A stretch of 12,079 nucleotides of DNA. Source: Bacillota bacterium. Lineage in GTDB: Bacteria > Bacillota > Clostridia > Oscillospirales > Acutalibacteraceae. The DNA is taken from NCBI GenBank assembly GCA_023460155.1, contig JAEWRF010000149.1, positions 1 through 12,079 of the forward strand. Reading direction: 5' to 3'. A program made the translations under genes and the position numbers. This document shows, piece by piece, positions 6,077 through 12,079 of the stretch. The first letter of the stretch is position 1. Every line of letters begins with the position of its first letter. The notes beneath the pieces are model-generated. The model was not told the origin of the DNA and searched no databases. It saw nothing but the letters and a program-made list of their open reading frames with translations.

Positions 6077-7168
6077 ATGAATCTGGCTTTGAAACATGCG
6101 AACGCTCTGCCGGCGCCGACCTGGCTCCGGCTGAACGTCAACGATACGAAAATCGAAGATACAATTCCGGAGCTCCGGCTGTACAACGGGCAGGCGCTCG
6201 TCTCCGGTCTGCCGGAGGGAGTGACCGCTTCCGAAACGGCTGCTTTGCCGGCGATGGAAACCGGAATGGGAGCCGAGGCGGCGGAGTTCTGCCTTTCGAA
6301 CCGCACCGCCGGAATCAACCTGAGGGTTCCTGCCGGAGTGCGCGCGCAGGAACCGGTCTATTTAAGCTACCGGATTGATGAAAAGAATCCCGGCGTTGCC
6401 GACGTCAATTCCGTCACGGCGGAGGAAAACAGCGAAGTGACCGTTGTGCTGCGCTATGAATCGGACGGGGAAACAGCGGGCTTTCACGGCGGGCTGACCC
6501 GCCTTTACGCCGCAAAGGGCGCGGTGATCCGCCTCGTGCAGGTGCAGATGCTCGGCGACCGGTGTCTGCATTTCGACAACGTCGGCGCGCTTCTGGAAGA
6601 GGGCGCCCGCGTCGATCTGGTGCAGGCGGAGCTCGGCGCGAAGAACGCTCTTTCCGGCTTTCAGGCCTTCCTGAAAGGGAAGCGTTCCGCGCTCAATATC
6701 GACACGATCTATTTCGGCGACCGCAGCCGGAATCTGGATATCAACTACGTCGCGCGGCACGTTGGGCGCAAAACCCACAGCGAAATCCACGTGAGCGGCG
6801 CCCTGCTGGACGAAAGCGGCAAGACCTTCCGCGGAACGATCGACTTCCTCAAGGGGGCCGGGCAGGCTGTCGGGCATGAAAGCGAATATAACCTTCTGTT
6901 CAGTCCGAAGGTGCGCAATTTGACCGCGCCGCTGATTCTGTGCGCAGAAGAGGACGTGGAAGGGCAGCACGCGGCGACGACCGGGAAAATCGACCAAAAC
7001 CGGCTGTTCTACCTGATGTCCCGAGGATTGAGCGAGCTGGAAGCGAAAAAGCTTGTAATCGAGTCGCAGTTCCGGCCGGTTACGGATAAAATTCCCGATC
7101 CCGCGCTGCGGGACGCGGTTTCCGACTATGTGAAAGCGAGGCTTGACACAATTGAACCCATATCTTAA
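6077..7168 (+). CDS. sufD: SufD, Fe-S scaffold complex subunit
   Basis: This 363-residue SufB/SufD-family protein is shorter than SufB, as SufD usually is. The N-terminal third is divergent. The beta-helix core runs through the middle ('SRNLDINYVARHVGRKT', 'GTIDFLKGAGQAVGHESEY'), and the conserved C-terminal helices contain 'KIDQNRLFYLMSRGLSELEAKKLVI', closely parallel to SufB. SufD pairs with SufB in the SufBC2D complex and is thought to help bring in iron. It has none of the paired SufB-type cysteines that I place in SufB. The ATG is preceded by AAAGGAG. It starts 29 bases after sufB, and its last 17 bases overlap sufS. Confidence 0.93.
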   Translation: MNLALKHANALPAPTWLRLNVNDTKIEDTIPELRLYNGQALVSGLPEGVTASETAALPAMETGMGAEAAEFCLSNRTAGINLRVPAGVRAQEPVYLSYRIDEKNPGVADVNSVTAEENSEVTVVLRYESDGETAGFHGGLTRLYAAKGAVIRLVQVQMLGDRCLHFDNVGALLEEGARVDLVQAELGAKNALSGFQAFLKGKRSALNIDTIYFGDRSRNLDINYVARHVGRKTHSEIHVSGALLDESGKTFRGTIDFLKGAGQAVGHESEYNLLFSPKVRNLTAPLILCAEEDVEGQHAATTGKIDQNRLFYLMSRGLSELEAKKLVIESQFRPVTDKIPDPALRDAVSDYVKARLDTIEPIS

Positions 7169-8378
7169 GGACTTCCCGATCCTCGGGGAAACCATGAACG
7201 GGAAGCGTCTCGTTTATCTCGACAACGCCGCGACGGCGCAGAAGCCGCTTTCCGTGATCCGCGCGGTGGACGACTATTACTTCACCTCAAACGCGAATCC
7301 GCACCGCGGTCTGTACGGCCTGAGCATCAAGGCGACGGAAAAGTACGAGAACGCGCGGCACACCGTAAAAGAGTTTATCCACGCCGAAAAGGACGCCGAG
7401 GTGATCTTTACCCGGAACGCTTCGGAGTCGCTGAATCTGGTCGCCTACAGTTACGGCCTCAAATTCCTGCATGAGGGCGACGAAATTCTGCTCCCCGTTT
7501 CGGAGCACCACAGCAATCTGGTGCCGTGGCAGATGGTCGCGAAGGCGACGGGCGTGAAGCTCGTCTACCTGTACCCGAATGCGGCGGGACGTCTGACCGA
7601 GGAAGAAATCGACGCGAAGCTTTCCGCAAAGACGAAAATTGTCGCACTGGCGCAGGTTTCCAACGTATTCGGAAACGTGAATCCGGTGAAAAAGATCGCG
7701 GAAAAGGCTCACGCGCTGGGTGCCGTGGTGGTGGTGGACTGCGCGCAGAGCATCCCGCATTACCCGGTGAACGTTCAGGAGCTTGACGCGGATTTCGCGG
7801 CGTTTTCCGGCCACAAGATGATGGCGCCCATGGGGATCGGCGTGCTGTACGGAAAAGAAGAACTGCTGAATAAAATGCCCCCGTTCCTGTCGGGCGGCGA
7901 AATGATCGAGTATGTGTACGAACAGGAAGCGACCTTTGCGCCGCTTCCCCAGAAATTCGAAGCCGGAACCCAGAACGTGGGCGGGGCGGTAGGCCTGGAA
8001 GCTGCCGTCCGATATCTGCAGAAGGTCGGCTACGATACGATCATCCGCACGGAAGAGGAACTGCTCGCCTACGCGCTCGCAGGCATGGCGAAAATCCCAC
8101 ATGTCACGGTGTACGGCGACACGCAGGATCTTTCCGACCGCTGCGGCGTGATTTCGTTCAACGTGGACGGCGTGCATCCGCATGACGTCGCCTCTGTTCT
8201 GGATGCCGAGGGCGTCGCGATCCGCGCGGGGCACCACTGTGCACAGCCGCTGATGCGGTATCTTGACGTGAACGCCACCTGCCGTGCAAGCCTGTATTTT
8301 TACAACACGAAGGAAGACATCGACGTGTTTCTGGAAAGCTTAAGCAAAGTCAGGGGGTGGCTCGGCCTTGGGGCTTGA
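7152..8378 (+). CDS. sufS: SufS, cysteine desulfurase
   Basis: This PLP enzyme of 408 residues removes sulfur from L-cysteine and passes it to SufU. The PLP-binding lysine is Lys222 in 'SGHKMMAPMG', His123-type residues are in 'SEHHSNLVPW', and the catalytic cysteine is Cys363 in 'RAGHHCAQPLM', the short-loop arrangement of group II desulfurases. I chose the TTG at 7152 (M-N-P-Y-L-K-D-F-P) because AAAGCGAGG (7133-7141) lies ten bases upstream. An in-frame TTG at 7143 would add three residues but leaves almost no spacing to that site. It overlaps sufD by 17 bases and sufU by 11, so translation is probably coupled. Confidence 0.95.
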   Translation: MNPYLKDFPILGETMNGKRLVYLDNAATAQKPLSVIRAVDDYYFTSNANPHRGLYGLSIKATEKYENARHTVKEFIHAEKDAEVIFTRNASESLNLVAYSYGLKFLHEGDEILLPVSEHHSNLVPWQMVAKATGVKLVYLYPNAAGRLTEEEIDAKLSAKTKIVALAQVSNVFGNVNPVKKIAEKAHALGAVVVVDCAQSIPHYPVNVQELDADFAAFSGHKMMAPMGIGVLYGKEELLNKMPPFLSGGEMIEYVYEQEATFAPLPQKFEAGTQNVGGAVGLEAAVRYLQKVGYDTIIRTEEELLAYALAGMAKIPHVTVYGDTQDLSDRCGVISFNVDGVHPHDVASVLDAEGVAIRAGHHCAQPLMRYLDVNATCRASLYFYNTKEDIDVFLESLSKVRGWLGLGA

Positions 8379-8802
8379 TTCAATTTATACGGAGATTCTG
8401 ACGGAGCACAACAACTCCAACCGCAATAAGCACCACATTGATAACCCGACCAGAGTGCTCAAAGGGGTCAATCCGAGCTGCGGGGATGAAATTGAGCTGG
8501 AGCTCCGCGAGAAGGACGGCGTGATCGAAGACGCCGCGTTCACAGGCATCGGCTGCGCCATTTCGCAGGCTTCGGCCTCCATCATGATCGACCTTATCAA
8601 AGGGAAGTCCGACGAAGAGGCGCTGAAGCTCGCGAAGACATTCTTTGGCATGATCAAAAACGAAATCACCGACGAAAGCCAGCTTGAGGTCCTCGACGAG
8701 GCGATCGCCCTAAGGGATATTTCCCACATGCCCGCGCGCGTGAAATGTGCGGTGCTCGGGTGGCACACGCTGGAAAACGCCATTCACGGCGAAAAAGAAT
8801 AA
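8368..8802 (+). CDS. sufU: SufU, zinc-dependent sulfurtransferase
   Basis: This 144-residue protein of the IscU/SufU fold carries the SufU zinc site: Cys38 and Asp40 in 'PSCGDEIEL', Cys63 in 'GIGCAISQAS', and Cys127 in 'VKCAVLGWH'. The extra 'KGKSDEEALKLAKTFFGMI' segment between the second and third ligands is the insertion that separates SufU from IscU. SufU takes persulfide sulfur from SufS and delivers it to SufBCD. The start is TTG with AGGGGGTGG seven bases upstream, overlapping the end of sufS by 11 bases. As the last operon gene it is followed within ten bases by a strong terminator. Confidence 0.95.
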   Translation: MGLDSIYTEILTEHNNSNRNKHHIDNPTRVLKGVNPSCGDEIELELREKDGVIEDAAFTGIGCAISQASASIMIDLIKGKSDEEALKLAKTFFGMIKNEITDESQLEVLDEAIALRDISHMPARVKCAVLGWHTLENAIHGEKE

Positions 8803-8811
8803 AATCCGATG

Positions 8812-8852
8812 AAAGAGGCCTCCGCAAACGCAGTTTGCGGAGGCCTCTTTTT
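8812..8852 (+). terminator. Strong terminator of the suf operon
   Basis: An 18-bp perfect stem (8812-8829 with 8833-8850) has a 3-base loop (GCA) and ends in five T. GC-rich middle, very stable. It may also stop minus-strand transcripts from the gene ending at 8897, though the T-run on that side is short. Confidence 0.9.
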
Positions 8853-8896
8853 GCCTGACGTGATTCCTTTTCCTGACGCAGCCGTTCAAACCATTG

Positions 8897-9403
8897 CTAC
8901 AGAGCCCGGAACTCCGGCATGCTTCGGAATCCCTCGCGAATCGTGTCCGAGAAGTCTCCAGGGCAGAGAATTCCGTTTTCAAAAGCGGATGCTTTCAGCG
9001 CGTAAAGGCTCTTTGCCGGAAGCTCCGAGTACAGCGGCCCTTTTCCGGGCCCTCCAAGAGAGGGCTCCCAGGAGAGTGTTAAAATCCGGTATCGGATCCC
9101 CTCTTCCGCCCGCCGGTAAAGAACCAGTGTGGCTGGTACCGAAGAATCCGGGCACGGTTCCGCCAAAACGCGCCGGAGAACGGCACCGGCCGGTTGGGTG
9201 AGGCATTCCCGTCCGCATGCGGAGCGCAGGAGCTTCCGCATGGCCGCGGAAAAATGGCGTCCCCCGGGGCAGCAGGGGAAATTCATCCGCTCCATTGCCT
9301 TTTGCATCCGGTATTTCGGGTCGAGCACCCGCAGCGGAAATTCCCCGCAGCTGCCGACGGAAAGGTTCGGGCGTCCTTCAGAAAATCGCGTCAGGTCCGG
9401 CAT
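8897..9403 (-). CDS. Hypothetical protein, 168 aa, divergent from AraC gene
   Basis: I do not recognise this protein. The ATG at 9403 has GAGGGGGGTG about six bases upstream, the best initiation signal in this stretch; upstream in-frame starts would add 15 residues without one. The product begins MPDLTRFSEGRP and has no signal peptide or membrane helix. The first half is Cys- and Arg-rich ('NFPCCPGGRH', 'RSACGREC', seven cysteines in all). The second half reads like a folded domain ('ATLVLYRRAEEGIRYRILTLSWEP', 'KSLYALKASAFENG'). Several other frames are also open in this GC-rich stretch, so it could be spurious, but the start signal and gene spacing favour it. It shares a divergent promoter region with the AraC-family gene, the usual place for a target of that regulator. 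Confidence 0.55.
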   Translation of the reverse strand: MPDLTRFSEGRPNLSVGSCGEFPLRVLDPKYRMQKAMERMNFPCCPGGRHFSAAMRKLLRSACGRECLTQPAGAVLRRVLAEPCPDSSVPATLVLYRRAEEGIRYRILTLSWEPSLGGPGKGPLYSELPAKSLYALKASAFENGILCPGDFSDTIREGFRSMPEFRAL

Positions 9404-9426
9404 GAAAACACCCCCCTCACATGTGC

Positions 9427-9455
9427 TTGATGTTCCTCTGTAATACAAGTATAAT
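9427..9455 (+). promoter_or_regulatory. Promoter of the AraC-family gene
   Basis: TTGATG (9427-9432), 17 bases, then TATAAT (9450-9455) gives a good sigma-A promoter with a leader of about 65 bases. The region is AT-rich and shared with the divergent hypothetical gene, whose minus strand shows TATACT nearby without a good -35. Confidence 0.65.
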
Positions 9456-9526
9456 ATTGAAAGAAATAGAAAAATATAAAAATTTTGCCTGTTTCAATAA
9501 CAATCATGCAAATCGGAGGACACGGT

Positions 9527-10426
9527 ATGCGAAAGATTGAGGTGGGGGAAAACCTCTATGAGGTGACGCCTCACGGGGACTACGGATTTCCGTTTTATGC
9601 GGAGATGATTTCTCTTTCGGAATATGAGCACGGGAGCTTCGCGGTTCATTGGCACCCGGAGGTAGAATTTATGCTGGTTCTGGAGGGCGACATGGAATAC
9701 CGCGCCAATCAGACGGTTTATCACCTTTCCGGGGGAAACGGCATTTTTGTCAATGCCAACTGCCTGCATACGGCGAACTCCTGTGAGGGAAGGGACTGCC
9801 GATATTTTGCGTTTACCTTCAATCCGGTTTTAATCTATGGGCATGACAACAGCACTATTGAGAAAAAGTATGTGGAGCCCGTCGTCACCTCTTCTGATTT
9901 CTCCTCTTTCCCGCTCGATCCCGGCCGGGAAGAGCACAGGGAAATGCTGAGGATCTTCCGGGAAATTTACCGCGTCTGTTCCGAGAGGGACGATTGTTAC
10001 GAACTAAACGTAAAAAGTCTGCTCTGTCAGATCTGGACCTGTGTTTATCGTGAATTCCGGCAGAATTCTACAGGAAAAGAGCGCTCCGAGGGGAAAAACC
10101 TCGAGCTGCTCCGGCAGATGCTGAACTATATGCACGAAAATTATGCGGCGGCGATTTCTTTGGAAGATATTGCGGCGTCCTGTCATGTGAGCAAAAGCAA
10201 ATGCTGTCATTTTTTTAAGGAAACCATGCGGCTGACCCCCTTTGAATACCTGATGAAATACCGCGTTCAGAAAAGCCTTCCCTTATTGCTGGAGGGGCGA
10301 CGCAGTATAACCGAAATATCCGAGATGACCGGATTTTCCGGTTCCAGCTATTTCTCTGAAATTTTCCGGAGATATATGAACTGCGCGCCCAGCGAGTACC
10401 GCAGGAAGCATGCGCAGGGGAACTAA
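9527..10426 (+). CDS. AraC-family transcriptional regulator with cupin sensor domain
   Basis: The 299-residue product has an N-terminal AraC-type cupin (about residues 20-110): 'VHWHPEVEFMLVLEGDMEY' with the paired histidines and 'GIFVNANCLHT' as the second cupin box. It often binds a sugar or other small molecule. The C-terminal part (about 205-297) holds two helix-turn-helices: the first is 'ISLEDIAASCHVSKSKCCHFFKE', the second 'SITEISEMTGFSGSSYFSEIF', and the closing 'APSEYRR' is typical. The start at 9527 has GGAGGA six bases upstream; an in-frame ATG at 9485 lacks a ribosome-binding site. It is a single-gene unit with its own promoter and terminator. The effector is unknown, and the only likely nearby target is the divergent hypothetical gene. 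Confidence 0.93.
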   Translation: MRKIEVGENLYEVTPHGDYGFPFYAEMISLSEYEHGSFAVHWHPEVEFMLVLEGDMEYRANQTVYHLSGGNGIFVNANCLHTANSCEGRDCRYFAFTFNPVLIYGHDNSTIEKKYVEPVVTSSDFSSFPLDPGREEHREMLRIFREIYRVCSERDDCYELNVKSLLCQIWTCVYREFRQNSTGKERSEGKNLELLRQMLNYMHENYAAAISLEDIAASCHVSKSKCCHFFKETMRLTPFEYLMKYRVQKSLPLLLEGRRSITEISEMTGFSGSSYFSEIFRRYMNCAPSEYRRKHAQGN

Positions 10427-10430
10427 GCTG

Positions 10431-10482
10431 GCAAAAAAAGAACAGACAGGCCGCAAAAAAGGCCTGTCTGTTCTTTTTTTGC
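10431..10482. terminator. Long bidirectional terminator between convergent genes
   Basis: Arms 10431-10452 and 10461-10482 pair perfectly over 22 bp with an 8-base loop. The A7 and T7 tracts at the ends make it a terminator on both strands, serving the AraC gene and the HD-domain gene that converge here. Confidence 0.9.
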
Positions 10483-10495
10483 TGAGGCTTCGGAC

Positions 10496-11062
10496 TTAAA
10501 TATCCAAGGTTCCAACAAGGCTTTTCATGGCGTCGATCGTGCGGGTAAACAGCTCGTCCAGCGTCCAGCCGAGCATGTCCGCGCCTTTCTGAATCACGTC
10601 ACGCGAACATCCGGCGGCGAAGGCGGGCTGCTTGAATTTCTTCTTCAGCGATTTCAGCTCCATATCGCTTACACTTTTGGAGGGATGCATCAGCGCAACT
10701 GCGCCGATCAGCCCGGTCAGCTCGTCGACGGCGTAAAGCACCTTCTCCATAAACTGCTCTGGCTTAACCTCCACCGTAAGGCCGTAGCCGTGGCTCGCGA
10801 CCGCGTGGATCAGCTTTTCGCCGATGCCGCGCTCCCGCAAAATTTCCTGCTCCTTTATGCAGTGCTGCTCCGGGTACTTTTCAAAGTCGAGGTCGTGCAG
10901 CAGCCCCACCTCCGCCCAGAATTCCTCGTTTTCCGGGTCAAATTCCTTCGCAAAATAACCCATCACGCCCGAAACGATTTTAGCGTGCTTTAAATGGAAC
11001 GGGTCCTGATTGTATTCCTCCAGCAGTTTCTGCGCTTCTTCCATGGTCGGCAAGGTACTCAT
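10496..11062 (-). CDS. HD-domain phosphohydrolase-like protein
   Basis: The 188-residue protein has an HD-superfamily metal site: His26 ('LKHAKIV'), the His56-Asp57 pair in 'VGLLHDLDFEKYPEQH', His86 or His91 in 'IHAVASHGYG', and Asp113 in 'YAVDELTG'. This order matches small HD hydrolases, which act on nucleotides or other phosphate esters in the cytoplasm. The substrate is unknown. The extended 'HDLDFEKYPEQH' and 'DELTGLIGA' forms recur in a clostridial group annotated only as HDIG or HD-domain proteins. The ATG has GGAGGATG upstream. It is a single gene with a TTGACA promoter and a shared terminator. Confidence 0.88.
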   Translation of the reverse strand: MSTLPTMEEAQKLLEEYNQDPFHLKHAKIVSGVMGYFAKEFDPENEEFWAEVGLLHDLDFEKYPEQHCIKEQEILRERGIGEKLIHAVASHGYGLTVEVKPEQFMEKVLYAVDELTGLIGAVALMHPSKSVSDMELKSLKKKFKQPAFAAGCSRDVIQKGADMLGWTLDELFTRTIDAMKSLVGTLDI

Positions 11063-11123
11063 GCTTCATCCTCCGTATCGTTTATATTGTAACATAGAGG
11101 AATTCTATGCTTTTCTGCGTCTT

Positions 11124-11152
11124 ATCCTATCCGATTTTCCATGGCTTGTCAA
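11124..11152 (-). promoter_or_regulatory. Promoter of the HD-domain gene
   Basis: On the minus strand TTGACA (11152-11147) is followed after exactly 17 bases by TAGGAT (11129-11124), a perfect -35 with a 4/6 -10. Transcription would start near 11117, leaving a leader of about 55 bases. Confidence 0.6.
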
Positions 11153-11397
11153 GAAGCGTTGTATTCTTTAATAAAATATTAAAAATATTTATGATAATTT
11201 TATTTAATTTAAATGTTTTTCGATAAAGTTTCGTCGTAAAAAGTCGATAAATGATACGGTTAGAAAAATTCATGAGATCGAAAGAAACCCAAAATTTATT
11301 ACTTTTGGCATTTGTGGCATTTTGAGGCTTCCCTGGAACCGGTTCAGGGAGGAAAAACCTGAATTTTTCTAAATCAACAAATAGTGGAGGGCAAATC
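11153..11397 (+). other. AT-rich intergenic region and chemoreceptor leader
   Basis: This gap is much more AT-rich than the rest of the window, notably 11155-11260. It holds the sigma-28 type promoter listed separately, three imperfect tandem 9-base units (11303-11329, consensus TTTTGGCAT) and a hairpin (11328-11337 with 11343-11352, five-base loop ACCGG) about 45 bases before the start codon. I see no known riboswitch and no gene; a minus-strand frame across it has no coding character. Confidence 0.5.
11224..11250 (+). promoter_or_regulatory. Sigma-28 (flagellar) promoter of the chemoreceptor gene
   Basis: TAAAGTTT (11224-11231), 11 bases, then GTCGATAA (11243-11250). This matches 15 of 16 positions of the flagellar sigma factor consensus TAAAGTTT-N11-GCCGATAA. 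It would give a leader of about 140 bases before the chemoreceptor ATG. Confidence 0.85.
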
Positions 11398-12079
11398 ATG
11401 AAGCGGTTTCAACATTTCAGTATCAGGCAAAAATTACTGACGGGGTTTCTGAGCATTCTGGGCATTTTGCTGCTGGTGGGCATTGTGGGCATTGTCGGAA
11501 TGACGCGGATCGACCAGATGGATACGTATCTGTATGAAGGACAGACCGCGCCGATCATTCACCTGATCAACGCGACAAAGAGCATTTACCAGATGCGTCT
11601 GGATGCGCGGAACGCAATCATCCATGCGGGCGATATGGATAAGGTCAAAAGCTACGAAACAAGTTATCAAAATGATAAAACAATTTTTCTAACGGAATCG
11701 GCGGCCTATCGGAAGTCGATTACAAATCCGACCACCATTGCGCTGTACAGCGAGGCGGAGGACGTCTATAACAAGAGCATTGATTCTGCCATTGTGCAGG
11801 TCTTTAAGGTTGCGGAATCGGGGAATACGGCTGCTGCAAACGCTGCGATGGACAAAGTGGCGACACAGGCTCAGGTGCTGACTGCGGATTATGACAAACT
11901 CGCCGAAGCGCGCATGGAAGCCGCGAAGAGCACCAGCGACTCAAACGATTCTACGGCGTTAATTCTTATCATTGTGCTTGCCGTGTTCGCCGTGAGCGGG
12001 AGCGGCCTGGCAATCTTCCTCGGGCTCCGGATTTCCAATATGATCAGCAGGCCGATCGGCGAGGTGGTGTCCGCCGCCC
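11398..12079 (+). CDS. Methyl-accepting chemotaxis protein, N-terminal part (3' end outside window)
   Basis: The first 227 codons are visible. A short basic N-terminus ('MKRFQHFSIRQK') leads into TM1 (about 13-34). The outer ligand-binding region (about 36-184) is helical and matches the four-helix-bundle type ('IYQMRLDARNAIIHAGD' resembles its helix 1 signature). TM2 is about 187-210, and 'LRISNMISRPIGEVV' begins a HAMP domain. The cytoplasmic methylated and signalling part must lie beyond the window. Such receptors pass ligand signals to CheA/CheW to steer flagella; the ligand is unknown. The ATG has GTGGAGGG upstream. The sigma-28 promoter 140 bases before it puts it in the flagellar regulon. 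Confidence 0.92.
   Translation, partial: MKRFQHFSIRQKLLTGFLSILGILLLVGIVGIVGMTRIDQMDTYLYEGQTAPIIHLINATKSIYQMRLDARNAIIHAGDMDKVKSYETSYQNDKTIFLTESAAYRKSITNPTTIALYSEAEDVYNKSIDSAIVQVFKVAESGNTAAANAAMDKVATQAQVLTADYDKLAEARMEAAKSTSDSNDSTALILIIVLAVFAVSGSGLAIFLGLRISNMISRPIGEVVSAA

Noticed and set aside
7287..8237. 316-codon minus-strand open frame opposite sufS, and similar ones opposite sufB and sufD (5259-5858, 6362-7195)
   Set aside because: All are antisense shadows of highly conserved suf genes, with His/Arg/Val-rich composition and no ribosome-binding site.
11251..11397. Cyclic di-GMP riboswitch in the chemoreceptor leader
   Set aside because: Such switches occur before motility genes, but the conserved GEMM core and tetraloop-receptor elements are not present.
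11127..11399. 90-codon minus-strand open frame in the AT-rich intergenic region
   Set aside because: Composition (Lys, Asn, Ile, Phe-rich) only reflects AT content. It overlaps both the sigma-28 promoter and the HD-gene promoter and has no ribosome-binding site.

Overview
The window looks like chromosomal DNA of an endospore-class, probably flagellated Clostridium-type Firmicute (Oscillospiraceae-like) with a fairly GC-rich genome. The reasons are strong purine-rich Shine-Dalgarno sites before nearly every gene, frequent GTG and TTG starts, a SufU-type (not IscU or SufA) Fe-S scaffold, and a chemoreceptor gene behind a flagellar sigma-28 type promoter. No mobile element, CRISPR array, tRNA or rRNA was seen.

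Layout. 3-707 (+) is the 3' part of a CoA-dependent acyltransferase or condensation-fold gene, closed by a hairpin. Two tiny highly charged ORFs follow (770-904 and 917-1069, +) and end at a perfect bidirectional terminator. Facing them on the minus strand is a two-gene chromate transporter pair (2236 to 1104, ATGA overlap). A divergent promoter region separates it from a trans-aconitate methyltransferase-like gene (2414-3184, +) and a small protein with a C-terminal XRE helix-turn-helix (3258-3728, +). The core of the window is a complete SUF iron-sulfur assembly operon, sufC-sufB-sufD-sufS-sufU (3861-8802, +). It has its own TTGAAA/TATAAT promoter and ends at an 18-bp terminator stem. After it come an unrecognised minus-strand ORF (9403 to 8897), a divergent AraC-family regulator (9527-10426, +), an HD-domain hydrolase (11062 to 10496, -), and the 5' part of a methyl-accepting chemotaxis protein (11398 to the window end, +).

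How the genes work together. In the SUF operon, SufS takes sulfur from cysteine, SufU accepts it, and SufB-SufC-SufD builds the cluster using ATP. The genes are tightly packed: sufD/sufS and sufS/sufU overlap, so translation is probably coupled. No iscR or sufR gene is visible; the only nearby regulator candidate is the XRE protein immediately upstream. The other genes look like independent single-gene units, mostly separated by strong hairpin terminators.

Nothing here is plainly a new multi-gene system. The observations most worth a second look are the near-consensus sigma-28 promoter before the chemoreceptor, a terminator-like hairpin that contains the ribosome-binding site of a small ORF, the suf promoter whose -35 lies in the loop of the preceding terminator, and the cysteine-containing XRE protein beside the suf operon.
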